From NCBI RefSeq assembly GCF_023650515.1, contig NZ_CP096016.1, positions 555,130 through 619,129 of the forward strand: a stretch of DNA of 64,000 nt, read 5' to 3'. The position numbers and the translations under genes are program-made. This stretch comes from Alkalimarinus coralli. GTDB lineage: Bacteria > Pseudomonadota > Gammaproteobacteria > Pseudomonadales > Oleiphilaceae. Every line of letters starts with the position of its first letter. Position 1 is the first letter of the stretch. The notes below the pieces were generated by a model. It had not been told where the DNA came from, ran no database searches, and saw only the letters and a list, made by a program, of their open reading frames with translations. Positions 17,079 to 24,940 of this stretch are shown here, in pieces.

Positions 17079-18317
17079 TTAACTGTTTGCCGCAATGACT
17101 TTGTTTCGGCCTGTATTTTTGGCTTTATAGAGTGCTTCGTCGGCATCTTTTATGACATCTTCTGCAGAATGATGACTCTCTAGCTTTTCTGCCACACCAA
17201 TGCTGACGGTAATATTAACGTTCTTTTGTCGTGCTGCGATCGCGCCGCGCAACTTCTCTCCCAGCTTTTTGCTTTGTGCTCTGTTGTTGTTTCTAAGTGT
17301 CATCTGGTAGCCGGATATGCTTTCTCTGAGCTTGTTTAGGTAAGGCTCCACAGTCTCTGCTTTTTTCTTGGGAAACAGTATCGCAAACTCTTCGCCTCCA
17401 TAGCGATAAGCGAGCCCTCCAGCTCCCACTTTCCGTACTTTACTGGCAACCAGTCTTAGCACTTGATCACCTGTAGAGTGACCATATGTGTCGTTAAACT
17501 TCTTGAAATGATCTACATCTATCATTGCGATGGAGTACTGCCTGGTAAGTGTCCCCATTTTTTCGTCCAGGGCTCTGCGCCCTGGCAAGAGCGTTAAAGC
17601 ATCAACAAAAGCGAGGTCGTAAGCACTCTGTATTAATGAAATAAACATCGCCAGGAGAAGGGCGGTGAAAAGCGTTGTTGATATACCTGAAATGGAAAAG
17701 TCATAAAAAATGGCGTTGCCGGTTAGCCAGGCTGCTAAAAGGGCTGTTTCGGTGGATGTTCTTTTCCATAACGTAATGGCCAGGAGAAGGATGCCGCTGG
17801 CTAACTGTGATATTAGTAACGTAAGGCTTAACCAGGCCCGGTTATTTTCCGGGCTGGTAATATAACTCTGAATAACTGGGTATAAAGTGTCTGCATAACC
17901 ATCCCTTACTGCCAGCCAAAGCACAACATAGCTGCCGATTACGAATACGAGGCGACTGACTCCCCAGCTTGAAATACTCCCTTTTTCTCTATAAAAAGCG
18001 GTTAAACAAAGGTGCCATGAAAAAAGAATGGCATTGCCAATGAACAGTAGTTGCGTTGCGCTTTCCGTGTAGGGCTGTTGCATACCATTTTGAATAAAGG
18101 CGTATGCGAGGCAGGCATTAATTGCACCGAGAGCCAGTCTGCTTCTGTTGAAGATTAATGAAACAAGCAACAATAGCGCGCTCATCAGGTAAGGAAGTGA
18201 GGTGTGTATTAGTTCTGCCCATCTCTGGCTATGCTCAAACTGCAATAGAGAGTAGGTGCAGACAACAATCAAAAAAGGAATAAGTTTCCACAGAAATTTT
18301 AAAATAGTCACAGTCAT
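17079..18317 (-). CDS. Membrane-bound GGDEF diguanylate cyclase
   Basis: 412 residues from ATG 18317 (TTG 18344 possible). The N-terminal ~230 residues hold about seven hydrophobic helices, a membrane sensor of no recognised family. The C-terminal domain is GGDEF: DALTLLPGRRAL, IDVDHFKKFNDTYGH, signature RYGGEEFAIL and TVSIGVAE, so it should make cyclic di-GMP from two GTP. The RxxD product-inhibition site expected just before GGEEF is absent (VGAGGLAYR), suggesting no feedback by the product. It may oppose the EAL protein encoded 1.9 kb away. Confidence 0.9.
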   Translation of the reverse strand: MTVTILKFLWKLIPFLIVVCTYSLLQFEHSQRWAELIHTSLPYLMSALLLLVSLIFNRSRLALGAINACLAYAFIQNGMQQPYTESATQLLFIGNAILFSWHLCLTAFYREKGSISSWGVSRLVFVIGSYVVLWLAVRDGYADTLYPVIQSYITSPENNRAWLSLTLLISQLASGILLLAITLWKRTSTETALLAAWLTGNAIFYDFSISGISTTLFTALLLAMFISLIQSAYDLAFVDALTLLPGRRALDEKMGTLTRQYSIAMIDVDHFKKFNDTYGHSTGDQVLRLVASKVRKVGAGGLAYRYGGEEFAILFPKKKAETVEPYLNKLRESISGYQMTLRNNNRAQSKKLGEKLRGAIAARQKNVNITVSIGVAEKLESHHSAEDVIKDADEALYKAKNTGRNKVIAANS

Positions 18318-18475
18318 TATCTGAAATGGCAAAAAGTCTGGCAATAATAGCGATTATTTGGACTTAGCGTAAGTTGCCAAAAAGTAATCTTGCTAAGGTT
18401 GACGTATTCTTGGCCAGGTCTCAGGGAAGGCGTTAATAATACAGATTTTGCCGATCAAAATTGTATGGATGTTAA

Positions 18476-18679
18476 CTATTTATTTTTTTGCCGCTTTTGA
18501 TTGATGGTCATTGATATCAGGTAAATAGAAGCTACGAAGGCCGATATACAGGTGTATGCGAGAACATTTTCAAAGTTTCCAACGACCATAAACTCAATAC
18601 ATAGCATTGCAACAAGAAGGCTGGATGCAATGCCCAGAGAGGTAAATGCAGTATTGAGTAGTCGGTGGTTTCTTTGCAT
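18476..18679 (-). CDS. Small two-helix membrane protein, hypothetical
   Basis: 67 residues with RBS GGAG six bases before the ATG. Two hydrophobic segments (AFTSLGIASSLLVAMLCIEF and VLAYTCISAFVASIYLISM) and a basic C-terminus (NQKRQKNK), predicting a helical hairpin with both ends in the cytoplasm. I recognise no family. It lies upstream of the GGDEF gene on the same strand, 159 bases apart. Confidence 0.55.
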   Translation of the reverse strand: MQRNHRLLNTAFTSLGIASSLLVAMLCIEFMVVGNFENVLAYTCISAFVASIYLISMTINQKRQKNK

Positions 18680-18946
18680 GAATGCTCCGTGTGAAGTAGA
18701 ACGAGTGTCAATCTAGGTTTGTCATGGTACCGTTCTGAGTGTTGGCAAAGAATGCGTAATATTACTTATTGGTAAGGTTCGCCTATGAATTAACTCATTG
18801 GTGTTTGGGGCGTCGGTAGGGCAATGCATCACTAATTGCTATGAAGTGACCGGCAGTCAATCTATAATGTGCCACTTGTCTGGTGAGTGAGTTACCTCGA
18901 AACGGGCTGTTATTTTGCATCACCGTAGGAACTAAAAGGAGTCGAG

Positions 18947-20083
18947 ATGAAGCGTGGAAATATTGTTGCCAATGTTGCTGAAAAAGCGCTGTGGAGTGTT
19001 ATTAATACCGCTGAAAGAAAGCTGTTTGGTGAGAATTTTATCATATCAAACTCAACCCCCTACGATGTAATATACCGTGACAGAATCATGTCAGTCAGGC
19101 ACTACCTCCCTCTCGAAGAATCTCAAATCAGTGTCGGCGATGACCCCCTCGAGGTTAATCAGAATACTTATCGTGTGCCGCTCGTTCTGGTTCCGCCGCT
19201 GGCTGCAACGTCTATGATTTTTGATTTAATGCCCTATCGAAGTGTTGTGAGATACTTTCTGGCCAAGGGCTTTGATGTGTATCTCATTGATTGGGGAGAT
19301 GTAACAGAAGATCATAGTGACTTATCACTTGAGACCTATGTGCTTGAGTGGATGCCTGCCGCCATGCAGCAGATCCGAAAGGTGAGTGGGCAGGAAGATG
19401 TATCTATCTTTTCTTATTGCATGGGGGGGCTTTTGTCTCTGATGTATGCAGCAGTATCCGGGGATAAGCATATAAAAAATATGATAACGGTTGCGAGTCC
19501 TGTTGATATGCACTCAAGTGGCGTCGCGGGGCAAGTGCTCTCGACGATCTATAGACCCGCTCAGATTATCTCCCAGCTAATGAATATCTCTCTGCTTGAT
19601 TTGCCTGCTCGCTATCTGCACGTGCCTGGTTGGGTAAATTCGCTAGCGTTTAAGTTGACCAGCCCGGTCGGGAATGTGGTTAATTATTTTGAGATGCTTA
19701 TGAATATGTGGGATAGGGAGTATCTGAAAGAGCACTTAACAATGAGCCAATGGTTCAATGAAATGGTGGACTACCCAGGCGAAACGATAAAGGGAATGGC
19801 TGTTCATATGATGATTAATAACCGCATGGCAAAAGGGAAGATGAAGATCGGAACAGAGCAGGCGGAGTTTAAAAAAATCGAGTGTTCTATTTTGGCATTC
19901 GCAGGCGATAGTGACAAATTAGTCAGTACGAGTGCGGCCCGAAAAGCCCTCGATATTGTATCGTCTGAAGACAAAGAGTTCTGCGTTGTTCCCGGAGGGC
20001 ATGCAGGCGTGTTTGCCGGAGCAAAAGCGCCGGGCAATACGTGGGCTATTAGTGCTGATTGGTTGGAATCGCGCTCAAATTAG
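18947..20083 (+). CDS. PhaC-like polyhydroxyalkanoate synthase / alpha-beta hydrolase
   Basis: 378 residues, near the size of class III PhaC. The lipase-box-like SYCMGG carries the nucleophile C158; a catalytic Asp lies in AGDSDKLV and the His in GGHAGVF, with VLVPPLAATSMIFDL and VYLIDWGD as typical synthase segments. Class III PhaC needs PhaE, which is not nearby, nor is a phasin or PhaA/PhaB. It could polymerise hydroxyacyl-CoA, or be a related hydrolase. RBS AAAAGGAGTCGAG precedes the ATG. Confidence 0.8.
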   Translation: MKRGNIVANVAEKALWSVINTAERKLFGENFIISNSTPYDVIYRDRIMSVRHYLPLEESQISVGDDPLEVNQNTYRVPLVLVPPLAATSMIFDLMPYRSVVRYFLAKGFDVYLIDWGDVTEDHSDLSLETYVLEWMPAAMQQIRKVSGQEDVSIFSYCMGGLLSLMYAAVSGDKHIKNMITVASPVDMHSSGVAGQVLSTIYRPAQIISQLMNISLLDLPARYLHVPGWVNSLAFKLTSPVGNVVNYFEMLMNMWDREYLKEHLTMSQWFNEMVDYPGETIKGMAVHMMINNRMAKGKMKIGTEQAEFKKIECSILAFAGDSDKLVSTSAARKALDIVSSEDKEFCVVPGGHAGVFAGAKAPGNTWAISADWLESRSN

Positions 20084-20150
20084 CGCGAGCAACAAAATAA
20101 GCCGCTAATATTACAAGGCGTTACAATAAATTGGCGCACAACCTTCAAAA

Positions 20151-20188
20151 TGTGATCAAAATCCCGTCTCCTGCTGGTTTTGATCACA
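20151..20188. promoter_or_regulatory. Inverted repeat downstream of the PhaC-like gene
   Basis: TGTGATCAAAA-N16-TTTTGATCACA is a perfect 11-bp inverted repeat, 67 bases after the PhaC stop and about 95 bases before the next start. There is no U-run. TGTGA/TCACA half-sites recall CRP-type sites, but the spacing is wrong for a single dimer. It may be a hairpin terminator or a paired operator. Confidence 0.45.
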
Positions 20189-20282
20189 GTAATTAATCTC
20201 GCCTTATATTAATATTCTCAACCATAGAAACAATAAAAAAGATAACAATAGATTGTGTTAGAGATAGTGCGAGGTAGTGGTC

Positions 20283-20642
20283 ATGGTTGTTAAGATATTT
20301 GCTTTGCTTTTAGCCGTAAATTTATTTTCTGTTATTGCAACAGCGGAGGCCGCAGAGTACGGAGACTATGGTGAGGTTGATGGTTATAACAGTGTTATCG
20401 GTGACGATGAAATTTTGATCGAAAAGGAGTTGAGTAAAACCAATTGCTTGCTGAGAGTGGCTAGCATGCTTGGAAGCCAGTGGTTCAACGATGCTATAGA
20501 GCTGCAGCGCTTAGGCTCAGAAAACTCAAAAGCACCTGTTTCTCGATACCCTTATAGTTTTAAAGAGAGCCTGGCCCAGGCGCGTTATGGTATGGATGTA
20601 GGCAGCGACCAAGTATCCCTATCCATGAAGATAAAGTTTTAA
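20283..20642 (+). CDS. Secreted/periplasmic hypothetical protein
   Basis: 119 residues from ATG 20283 (GTG 20277 is possible; GAGGT lies upstream). Signal peptide with a likely cut after EAA (about residue 21). The mature protein is acidic at its N-terminus (EYGDYGEVDGYNSVIGDDE), has a single Cys, and ends in VSLSMKIKF, an alternating hydrophobic strand that resembles a beta-barrel C-terminus but is too short for a porin. No family recognised. Confidence 0.55.
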   Translation: MVVKIFALLLAVNLFSVIATAEAAEYGDYGEVDGYNSVIGDDEILIEKELSKTNCLLRVASMLGSQWFNDAIELQRLGSENSKAPVSRYPYSFKESLAQARYGMDVGSDQVSLSMKIKF

Positions 20643-20670
20643 GGGTTAACCCTCGTTTATCTCTTCAGTC

Positions 20671-20838
20671 CTACTTCCTGGACGTTTTAATAGCTGGAAG
20701 AGTTACTCTCAAACGGGGTAACTCCATGGCGTTCAACTGCTTTTTGGTATCAGCTCGTTTTACCAATAAACCTGCATCTTTTTCCTTTACTTTCCCGCCC
20801 TCTATTTCCTTTGTACTGATTTGATTATCGTCAATCAT
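20671..20838 (-). CDS. Candidate 55-residue basic small protein
   Basis: Minus-strand frame in the 300-bp gap 20643-20942: ATG 20838, stop TAG 20671. The product is lysine-rich (GGKVKEKDAGLLVKRADTKK) with a hydrophobic-basic tail (LRVTLPAIKTSRK). RBS is weak. AGGGTTAACCCT at 20642-20653 lies just past the stop. No family is recognised, and chance is not excluded. Confidence 0.35.
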   Translation of the reverse strand: MIDDNQISTKEIEGGKVKEKDAGLLVKRADTKKQLNAMELPRLRVTLPAIKTSRK

Positions 20839-20942
20839 ATGCAGCTACTCATCAGTCATACTAGCTCTCAATAGTATGTAATTTGTGCAGTTTTAATTAA
20901 TTTTGTTGTGAATACAAAAATAAAACAGGCAAGGGGAATAAG

Positions 20943-23120
20943 ATGACCATGGCACCAGTAATCCACAATGATGTGGAAAAATGCGTTGACGCGATTATTG
21001 AAAAAGTAGGCAAGGATATTAAGTTTGGTATGCCGCTAGGGCTTGGTAAGCCCGTACATCTTGTTAATGCGCTGTATAAACGAGCTAAGGTAGATCCTAG
21101 CATTAAGCTGGTGATCGCTACTGCACTGTCACTGGAAAAGCCAAGTGCAAGCGCAGGCCTGGAGTCGAAGTTCATGGGGCCTTTTGTTGAGCGGCTGTAT
21201 GGGGATATTCCTGATCTTGAGTATATGATAGATCTGCGGAAGAAGGCGTTGCCTTCGAACGTAGAAGTTACAGAGTTTTTCTTTAAAGCAGGAAGTTTCT
21301 TAAAGGACGATAAGCAGCAGGAAAACTATATATGCACTAATTACACTCATGCGGTTAGAGAGTTAACTGCACTTGGCGTAAATGCGGTGTCTCAAATTGT
21401 GGCCAAGAAGGAAATAAATGGGGAGCCAAGGTATAGCTTGAGCAGCAACCCTGACACGTCGCTTGATCTTGTGCCTATTCTTAGAGAACAAGAGAAAAAG
21501 GGACGAAAAGTAGCCGTAATCGCAGAAGTTAACAATAACCTCCCTTTCATGGTAAACCATGCAGAGGTAGGTGAGGATGAGTTCGACCTCATTCTAGAGA
21601 ACCCTTCTTATGAATACCCTCTGTTCGGCGCACCTAATATGGCTATTATGCCTGCCGACCATATGATTGGTTTTAATGCCAGTACGTTACTGAGAGATAA
21701 CGGAACATTACAGGTTGGTATTGGTTCGCTCGGTAGTGCTTTGGTTTATAGCGCGATACTCAGACACAAGAACAATGATGTCTACAATGAACTGATGGAT
21801 GAGTTGAAGCTGGAAGAGCGTTTTCCAGTGATATCTGAAATTGGAGGGAGAGATACCTTTACTAAAGGCTTATACGGGTGCAGTGAAATGATGGTTGATG
21901 GTTTTATGCACCTATATAAAGCCGGAATACTGAAACGAGAGGTCTTCGATAATGTTGACCTTCAGACCCTTCTTAATAAAGAAAAAATAACGCATGACGT
22001 TTCGATGGCCACTCTGGATGCGCTAATTGAGCAGGATGTTTTATCTACAACCCTTAGAGCAAAAGACGTTGAGTTCCTGAAACAGTATGGAATATTTAAA
22101 GAAACTGTTGAGTTTAAAGGGGGGAGTTTGTTAGTCGAGGGGCAGACAATAGAGCCCAAGCTCAAAGAGGGAGAGAACCGAAAGTTAATTGAAAGCTACT
22201 GCCTGGGGGAAAAACTAAAGGGCGGTATTGTTATGCATGGCGGCTTCTTCATTGGGCCAAACAGTTTTTACCAAGACTTGCGCGATCTGACTCCGGAAGA
22301 GAACGACAAATTCTGTATGACGAGCGTCAGGTTTATCAATCACTTGTTTGATCATGAGTTTGGTAATCAGCAGTTGAAGGTCGCCCAGCGTCAGGATGCC
22401 CGCTTTATCAATTCGACCATGATGTATACCTTGGGTGGGGCTGCGGTATCTGATGGCCTGGAAAATGGCAAAGTGGTTAGTGGGGTTGGTGGGCAGTATA
22501 ACTTTGTTGCGATGGCGCATGAAATTGATGATGCCCGCTCTATTCTGAAGCTCAAGAGTTATCGCCAGACTCCGGATGGCCCCAAGTCAAATATCATGAT
22601 GAGCTATGGTCACTGCACCATTCCGCGTCATCTCCGCGACATTGTTATTACAGAGTACGGAGTGGCTGACTTGCTGAGCAAGAATGATCAGGAAGTGTAT
22701 ATTGAACTGATCAAGATTGCAGATTCGCGTTTCCAAGATGAGTTATTAAACCAGGCAAAAGCGGCAGGAAAGGTTGCGAAGGATTATCAGCTACCGGATA
22801 TTTATCGACACAACACCCCTGAAAACCTGCTAAAAACGTTTAATAAGTACAAAGCTAAAGGCTTTTTCGACCCCTTCCCATTCGGTTGTGACTTTACCGC
22901 CGAAGAGCTCAAGATTGGTAAGGCTTTGAAAGGATTAAAAGCCAAAACAGCGACTCGTAGCGGGTTGCTGAAATGCATGTGGGAAGCTTTGAAGGTTAAA
23001 TATGTGCCGGAAGAGTTTTCGCCCTTGATTGACCGGATGGATATGAACTCCCCCGGCAATCTAAAAGAGAAGCTTGAGCAGAAACTATTGGTATCAGAGT
23101 TGCTAGCTCAACAAGCATAA
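20943..23120 (+). CDS. Acetyl-CoA hydrolase/transferase family protein (long form)
   Basis: 725 residues, longer than the usual ~430-520 residue CoA-transferases. RBS AGGGGAATAAG precedes ATG 20943. The N-terminal half has the family's CoA-transferase-like fold (GMPLGLGKPVHLVNAL near 29; GIGSLGSALVYSAIL near 258). The C-terminal half contains a GGQYNFVAMAH segment and TEYGVADLLSK, the acetyl-CoA hydrolase/transferase C-terminal signature. Extra residues lie between the halves (about 290-450) and at the C-terminus. Reaction: transfer or hydrolysis of short acyl-CoA thioesters. It is 0.9 kb from the PhaC-like gene, so a shared CoA-ester role is possible. Confidence 0.85.
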   Translation: MTMAPVIHNDVEKCVDAIIEKVGKDIKFGMPLGLGKPVHLVNALYKRAKVDPSIKLVIATALSLEKPSASAGLESKFMGPFVERLYGDIPDLEYMIDLRKKALPSNVEVTEFFFKAGSFLKDDKQQENYICTNYTHAVRELTALGVNAVSQIVAKKEINGEPRYSLSSNPDTSLDLVPILREQEKKGRKVAVIAEVNNNLPFMVNHAEVGEDEFDLILENPSYEYPLFGAPNMAIMPADHMIGFNASTLLRDNGTLQVGIGSLGSALVYSAILRHKNNDVYNELMDELKLEERFPVISEIGGRDTFTKGLYGCSEMMVDGFMHLYKAGILKREVFDNVDLQTLLNKEKITHDVSMATLDALIEQDVLSTTLRAKDVEFLKQYGIFKETVEFKGGSLLVEGQTIEPKLKEGENRKLIESYCLGEKLKGGIVMHGGFFIGPNSFYQDLRDLTPEENDKFCMTSVRFINHLFDHEFGNQQLKVAQRQDARFINSTMMYTLGGAAVSDGLENGKVVSGVGGQYNFVAMAHEIDDARSILKLKSYRQTPDGPKSNIMMSYGHCTIPRHLRDIVITEYGVADLLSKNDQEVYIELIKIADSRFQDELLNQAKAAGKVAKDYQLPDIYRHNTPENLLKTFNKYKAKGFFDPFPFGCDFTAEELKIGKALKGLKAKTATRSGLLKCMWEALKVKYVPEEFSPLIDRMDMNSPGNLKEKLEQKLLVSELLAQQA

Positions 23121-23155
23121 ATGGCAGCTTGGCTGTTACTCTGAGTATTTGTGAC

Positions 23156-23190
23156 AAAGGTTGTTGCTTTAGCGAGTGACAACCTTTTTC
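23156..23190 (+). terminator. Intrinsic terminator after the acetyl-CoA hydrolase gene
   Basis: AAAGGTTGT-N14-ACAACCTTT followed by TTCTTT, 36 bases after the stop codon. Confidence 0.75.
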
Positions 23191-23277
23191 TTTGGGTGAC
23201 ATTTCATTAAGGGTTAAGGTTGATGTTAGGATAAGTTATCGTTTATCGTTCAGCTTTTTATCCTTCCGGGAGATTAA

Positions 23278-23745
23278 ATGTCAGATTTACCTAAAGTTTA
23301 CTCAATAAATTACAACTTAAGAAATGCAGAAGGCGTGGTGGTTGACACCTCTAGCGGCGGTGAACCATTGACCTTTCTGGAAGGGGCGGGGCAGGTTGTA
23401 AAGGGGATAGAAAAGGCGCTTGAAGGGCGTAGCCCTGGTGATGTTCTTGACGTAACGGTACCTCCAGAGCTGGCATATGGCGAACACAACCCAGACCATA
23501 TTCAGGTGGTGCCAAAGTCATTATTTGATGGTGTTGACGATATTGTTGCCGGTATGAAGTTTCAAACAAATACAGGCGAGCAAACGCAGGTGATTAAAGT
23601 TGTCAGTGTGAGTGGAGACTCGGTGACGGTGGATGCTAACCACCCCTTGGCTGGTTTCACGTTGTATTTTGATATAGAGGTTTTGGCCGTTCGTGATGCC
23701 ACTGAGGAAGAGGTAAAGCTGGGTTACCCTGTGTTAAAAGTTTAG
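23278..23745 (+). CDS. SlyD-like FKBP-type peptidyl-prolyl isomerase
   Basis: 155 residues. FKBP domain with an inserted IF chaperone domain: YNLRNAEGVVVDTS, EGAGQVVKGIEKALEG, ELAYGEHNPDHIQVV, and DANHPLAGFTLYFDIEVLAVRDAT near the end, as in SlyD. It catalyses cis-trans proline isomerisation and holds unfolded chains. The His/Cys-rich metal-binding tail of E. coli SlyD is missing, so a nickel role is not supported. Probably monocistronic; a terminator precedes it. Confidence 0.92.
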   Translation: MSDLPKVYSINYNLRNAEGVVVDTSSGGEPLTFLEGAGQVVKGIEKALEGRSPGDVLDVTVPPELAYGEHNPDHIQVVPKSLFDGVDDIVAGMKFQTNTGEQTQVIKVVSVSGDSVTVDANHPLAGFTLYFDIEVLAVRDATEEEVKLGYPVLKV

Positions 23746-24025
23746 TGGTAAGCAGGCAAACAATAGCTGAAAAGTGTAGAAAATTGTTTCTTGTGATATT
23801 TTCATGTAAATTTTCAAACAGCATGTATAATTAATACTAATATAAGGAAAAATTGTATTCTTTTTCGTAACCTGTGTAGTGATTGGCCTTATTGGCTATT
23901 TGCCTTATTGGTTAATCAGGCACAGTTATGAGCTTGAAGCAAATTTTAGGGATGATTAGAGCGCTATTCAGATAGTTAGATGTTTTAGCTAATGTTATTG
24001 ACCTAACGATATAAGAAAAAAGAGA

Positions 24026-24775
24026 ATGGATGTCATAGAGCAGAATGAATCATGGCGTATCCTCATTGTAGAAGATGATGAGCGTCTAGCAGATCTTACG
24101 AAAGAATATCTTGAAAGCAATGGGCTGGTTGTGTCAGTTGAAGCTAATGGGGCCCATGCAGTGGATCGCATCAAAAATGAAAAGCCTGATTTAGTCGTGC
24201 TTGATTTGATGTTACCTGGCGAAGATGGTCTTTCTATTTGTCGCAAGGTTCGACCTTATTATAACGGCCCAATCCTTATGTTGACCGCGCGGACTGACGA
24301 CTTGGATCAGGTTCTTGGTTTGGAAATGGGCGCTGATGACTACATGTCAAAGCCTGTCAGGCCACGAGTGCTGCTGGCACGCATTCGAGCGTTGCTAAGA
24401 CGTGTTACTGATCAGGGGGCCGCTGATGCGCCAAGCACTGACTCAGGTTCGTCCAATGATGAAGAGCCGGTAAGACTGGTGTTCAATAATCTTGTCGTCG
24501 ATAGATCAATGCGTGAAGCCTGGTTGAATGATGAAAGTATTGAATTGACGAGTGCTGAATTTGATCTGCTTTGGCTGCTGTCCAGTAGCGCTGGTACTGT
24601 TCTTAGCCGAGAAGAGATATTTACAGCGCTCAGAGGTATTGAATATGATGGGCAGGATCGCTCAATCGATGTTCGAGTATCAAGGATTCGGCCTAAAATA
24701 GGGGATGACCCTGTTCATCCCAAGCGGATTAAAACCGTTCGCAGTAAAGGGTATCTCTTCGTAAAAGAGGCATAA
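24026..24775 (+). CDS. OmpR-family response regulator (RstA-like)
   Basis: 249 residues. Receiver domain with acidic pair EDDE (17-19), phospho-acceptor D60 in VLDLMLPGEDG and K109 in MSKPVRP; the C-terminal winged helix includes LTSAEFDLLWLLSSSAGTV and DVRVSRIRPKIGDDP. Between them is an acidic linker (ADAPSTDSGSSNDEE). The closest pattern is RstA. The cognate kinase gene follows after 165 bases, so the pair are probably one unit although the gap is long enough for a second promoter. The signal is unknown. Confidence 0.9.
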   Translation: MDVIEQNESWRILIVEDDERLADLTKEYLESNGLVVSVEANGAHAVDRIKNEKPDLVVLDLMLPGEDGLSICRKVRPYYNGPILMLTARTDDLDQVLGLEMGADDYMSKPVRPRVLLARIRALLRRVTDQGAADAPSTDSGSSNDEEPVRLVFNNLVVDRSMREAWLNDESIELTSAEFDLLWLLSSSAGTVLSREEIFTALRGIEYDGQDRSIDVRVSRIRPKIGDDPVHPKRIKTVRSKGYLFVKEA

Positions 24776-24940
24776 CAGCAAGTTTTAGGATAGGTTTAAC
24801 TGTTTCTAAATTGAGTGATATTGTTGCTGTGACCTTACTGTTATAGCCTGGGCTAAATGCATAAGCCATTAGCCCAGCTGTAAGCTTAGGCGGCTGCAAT
24901 GGTTGCTTAAAAGGAATACTTACGGCGGGATTGAACAATT

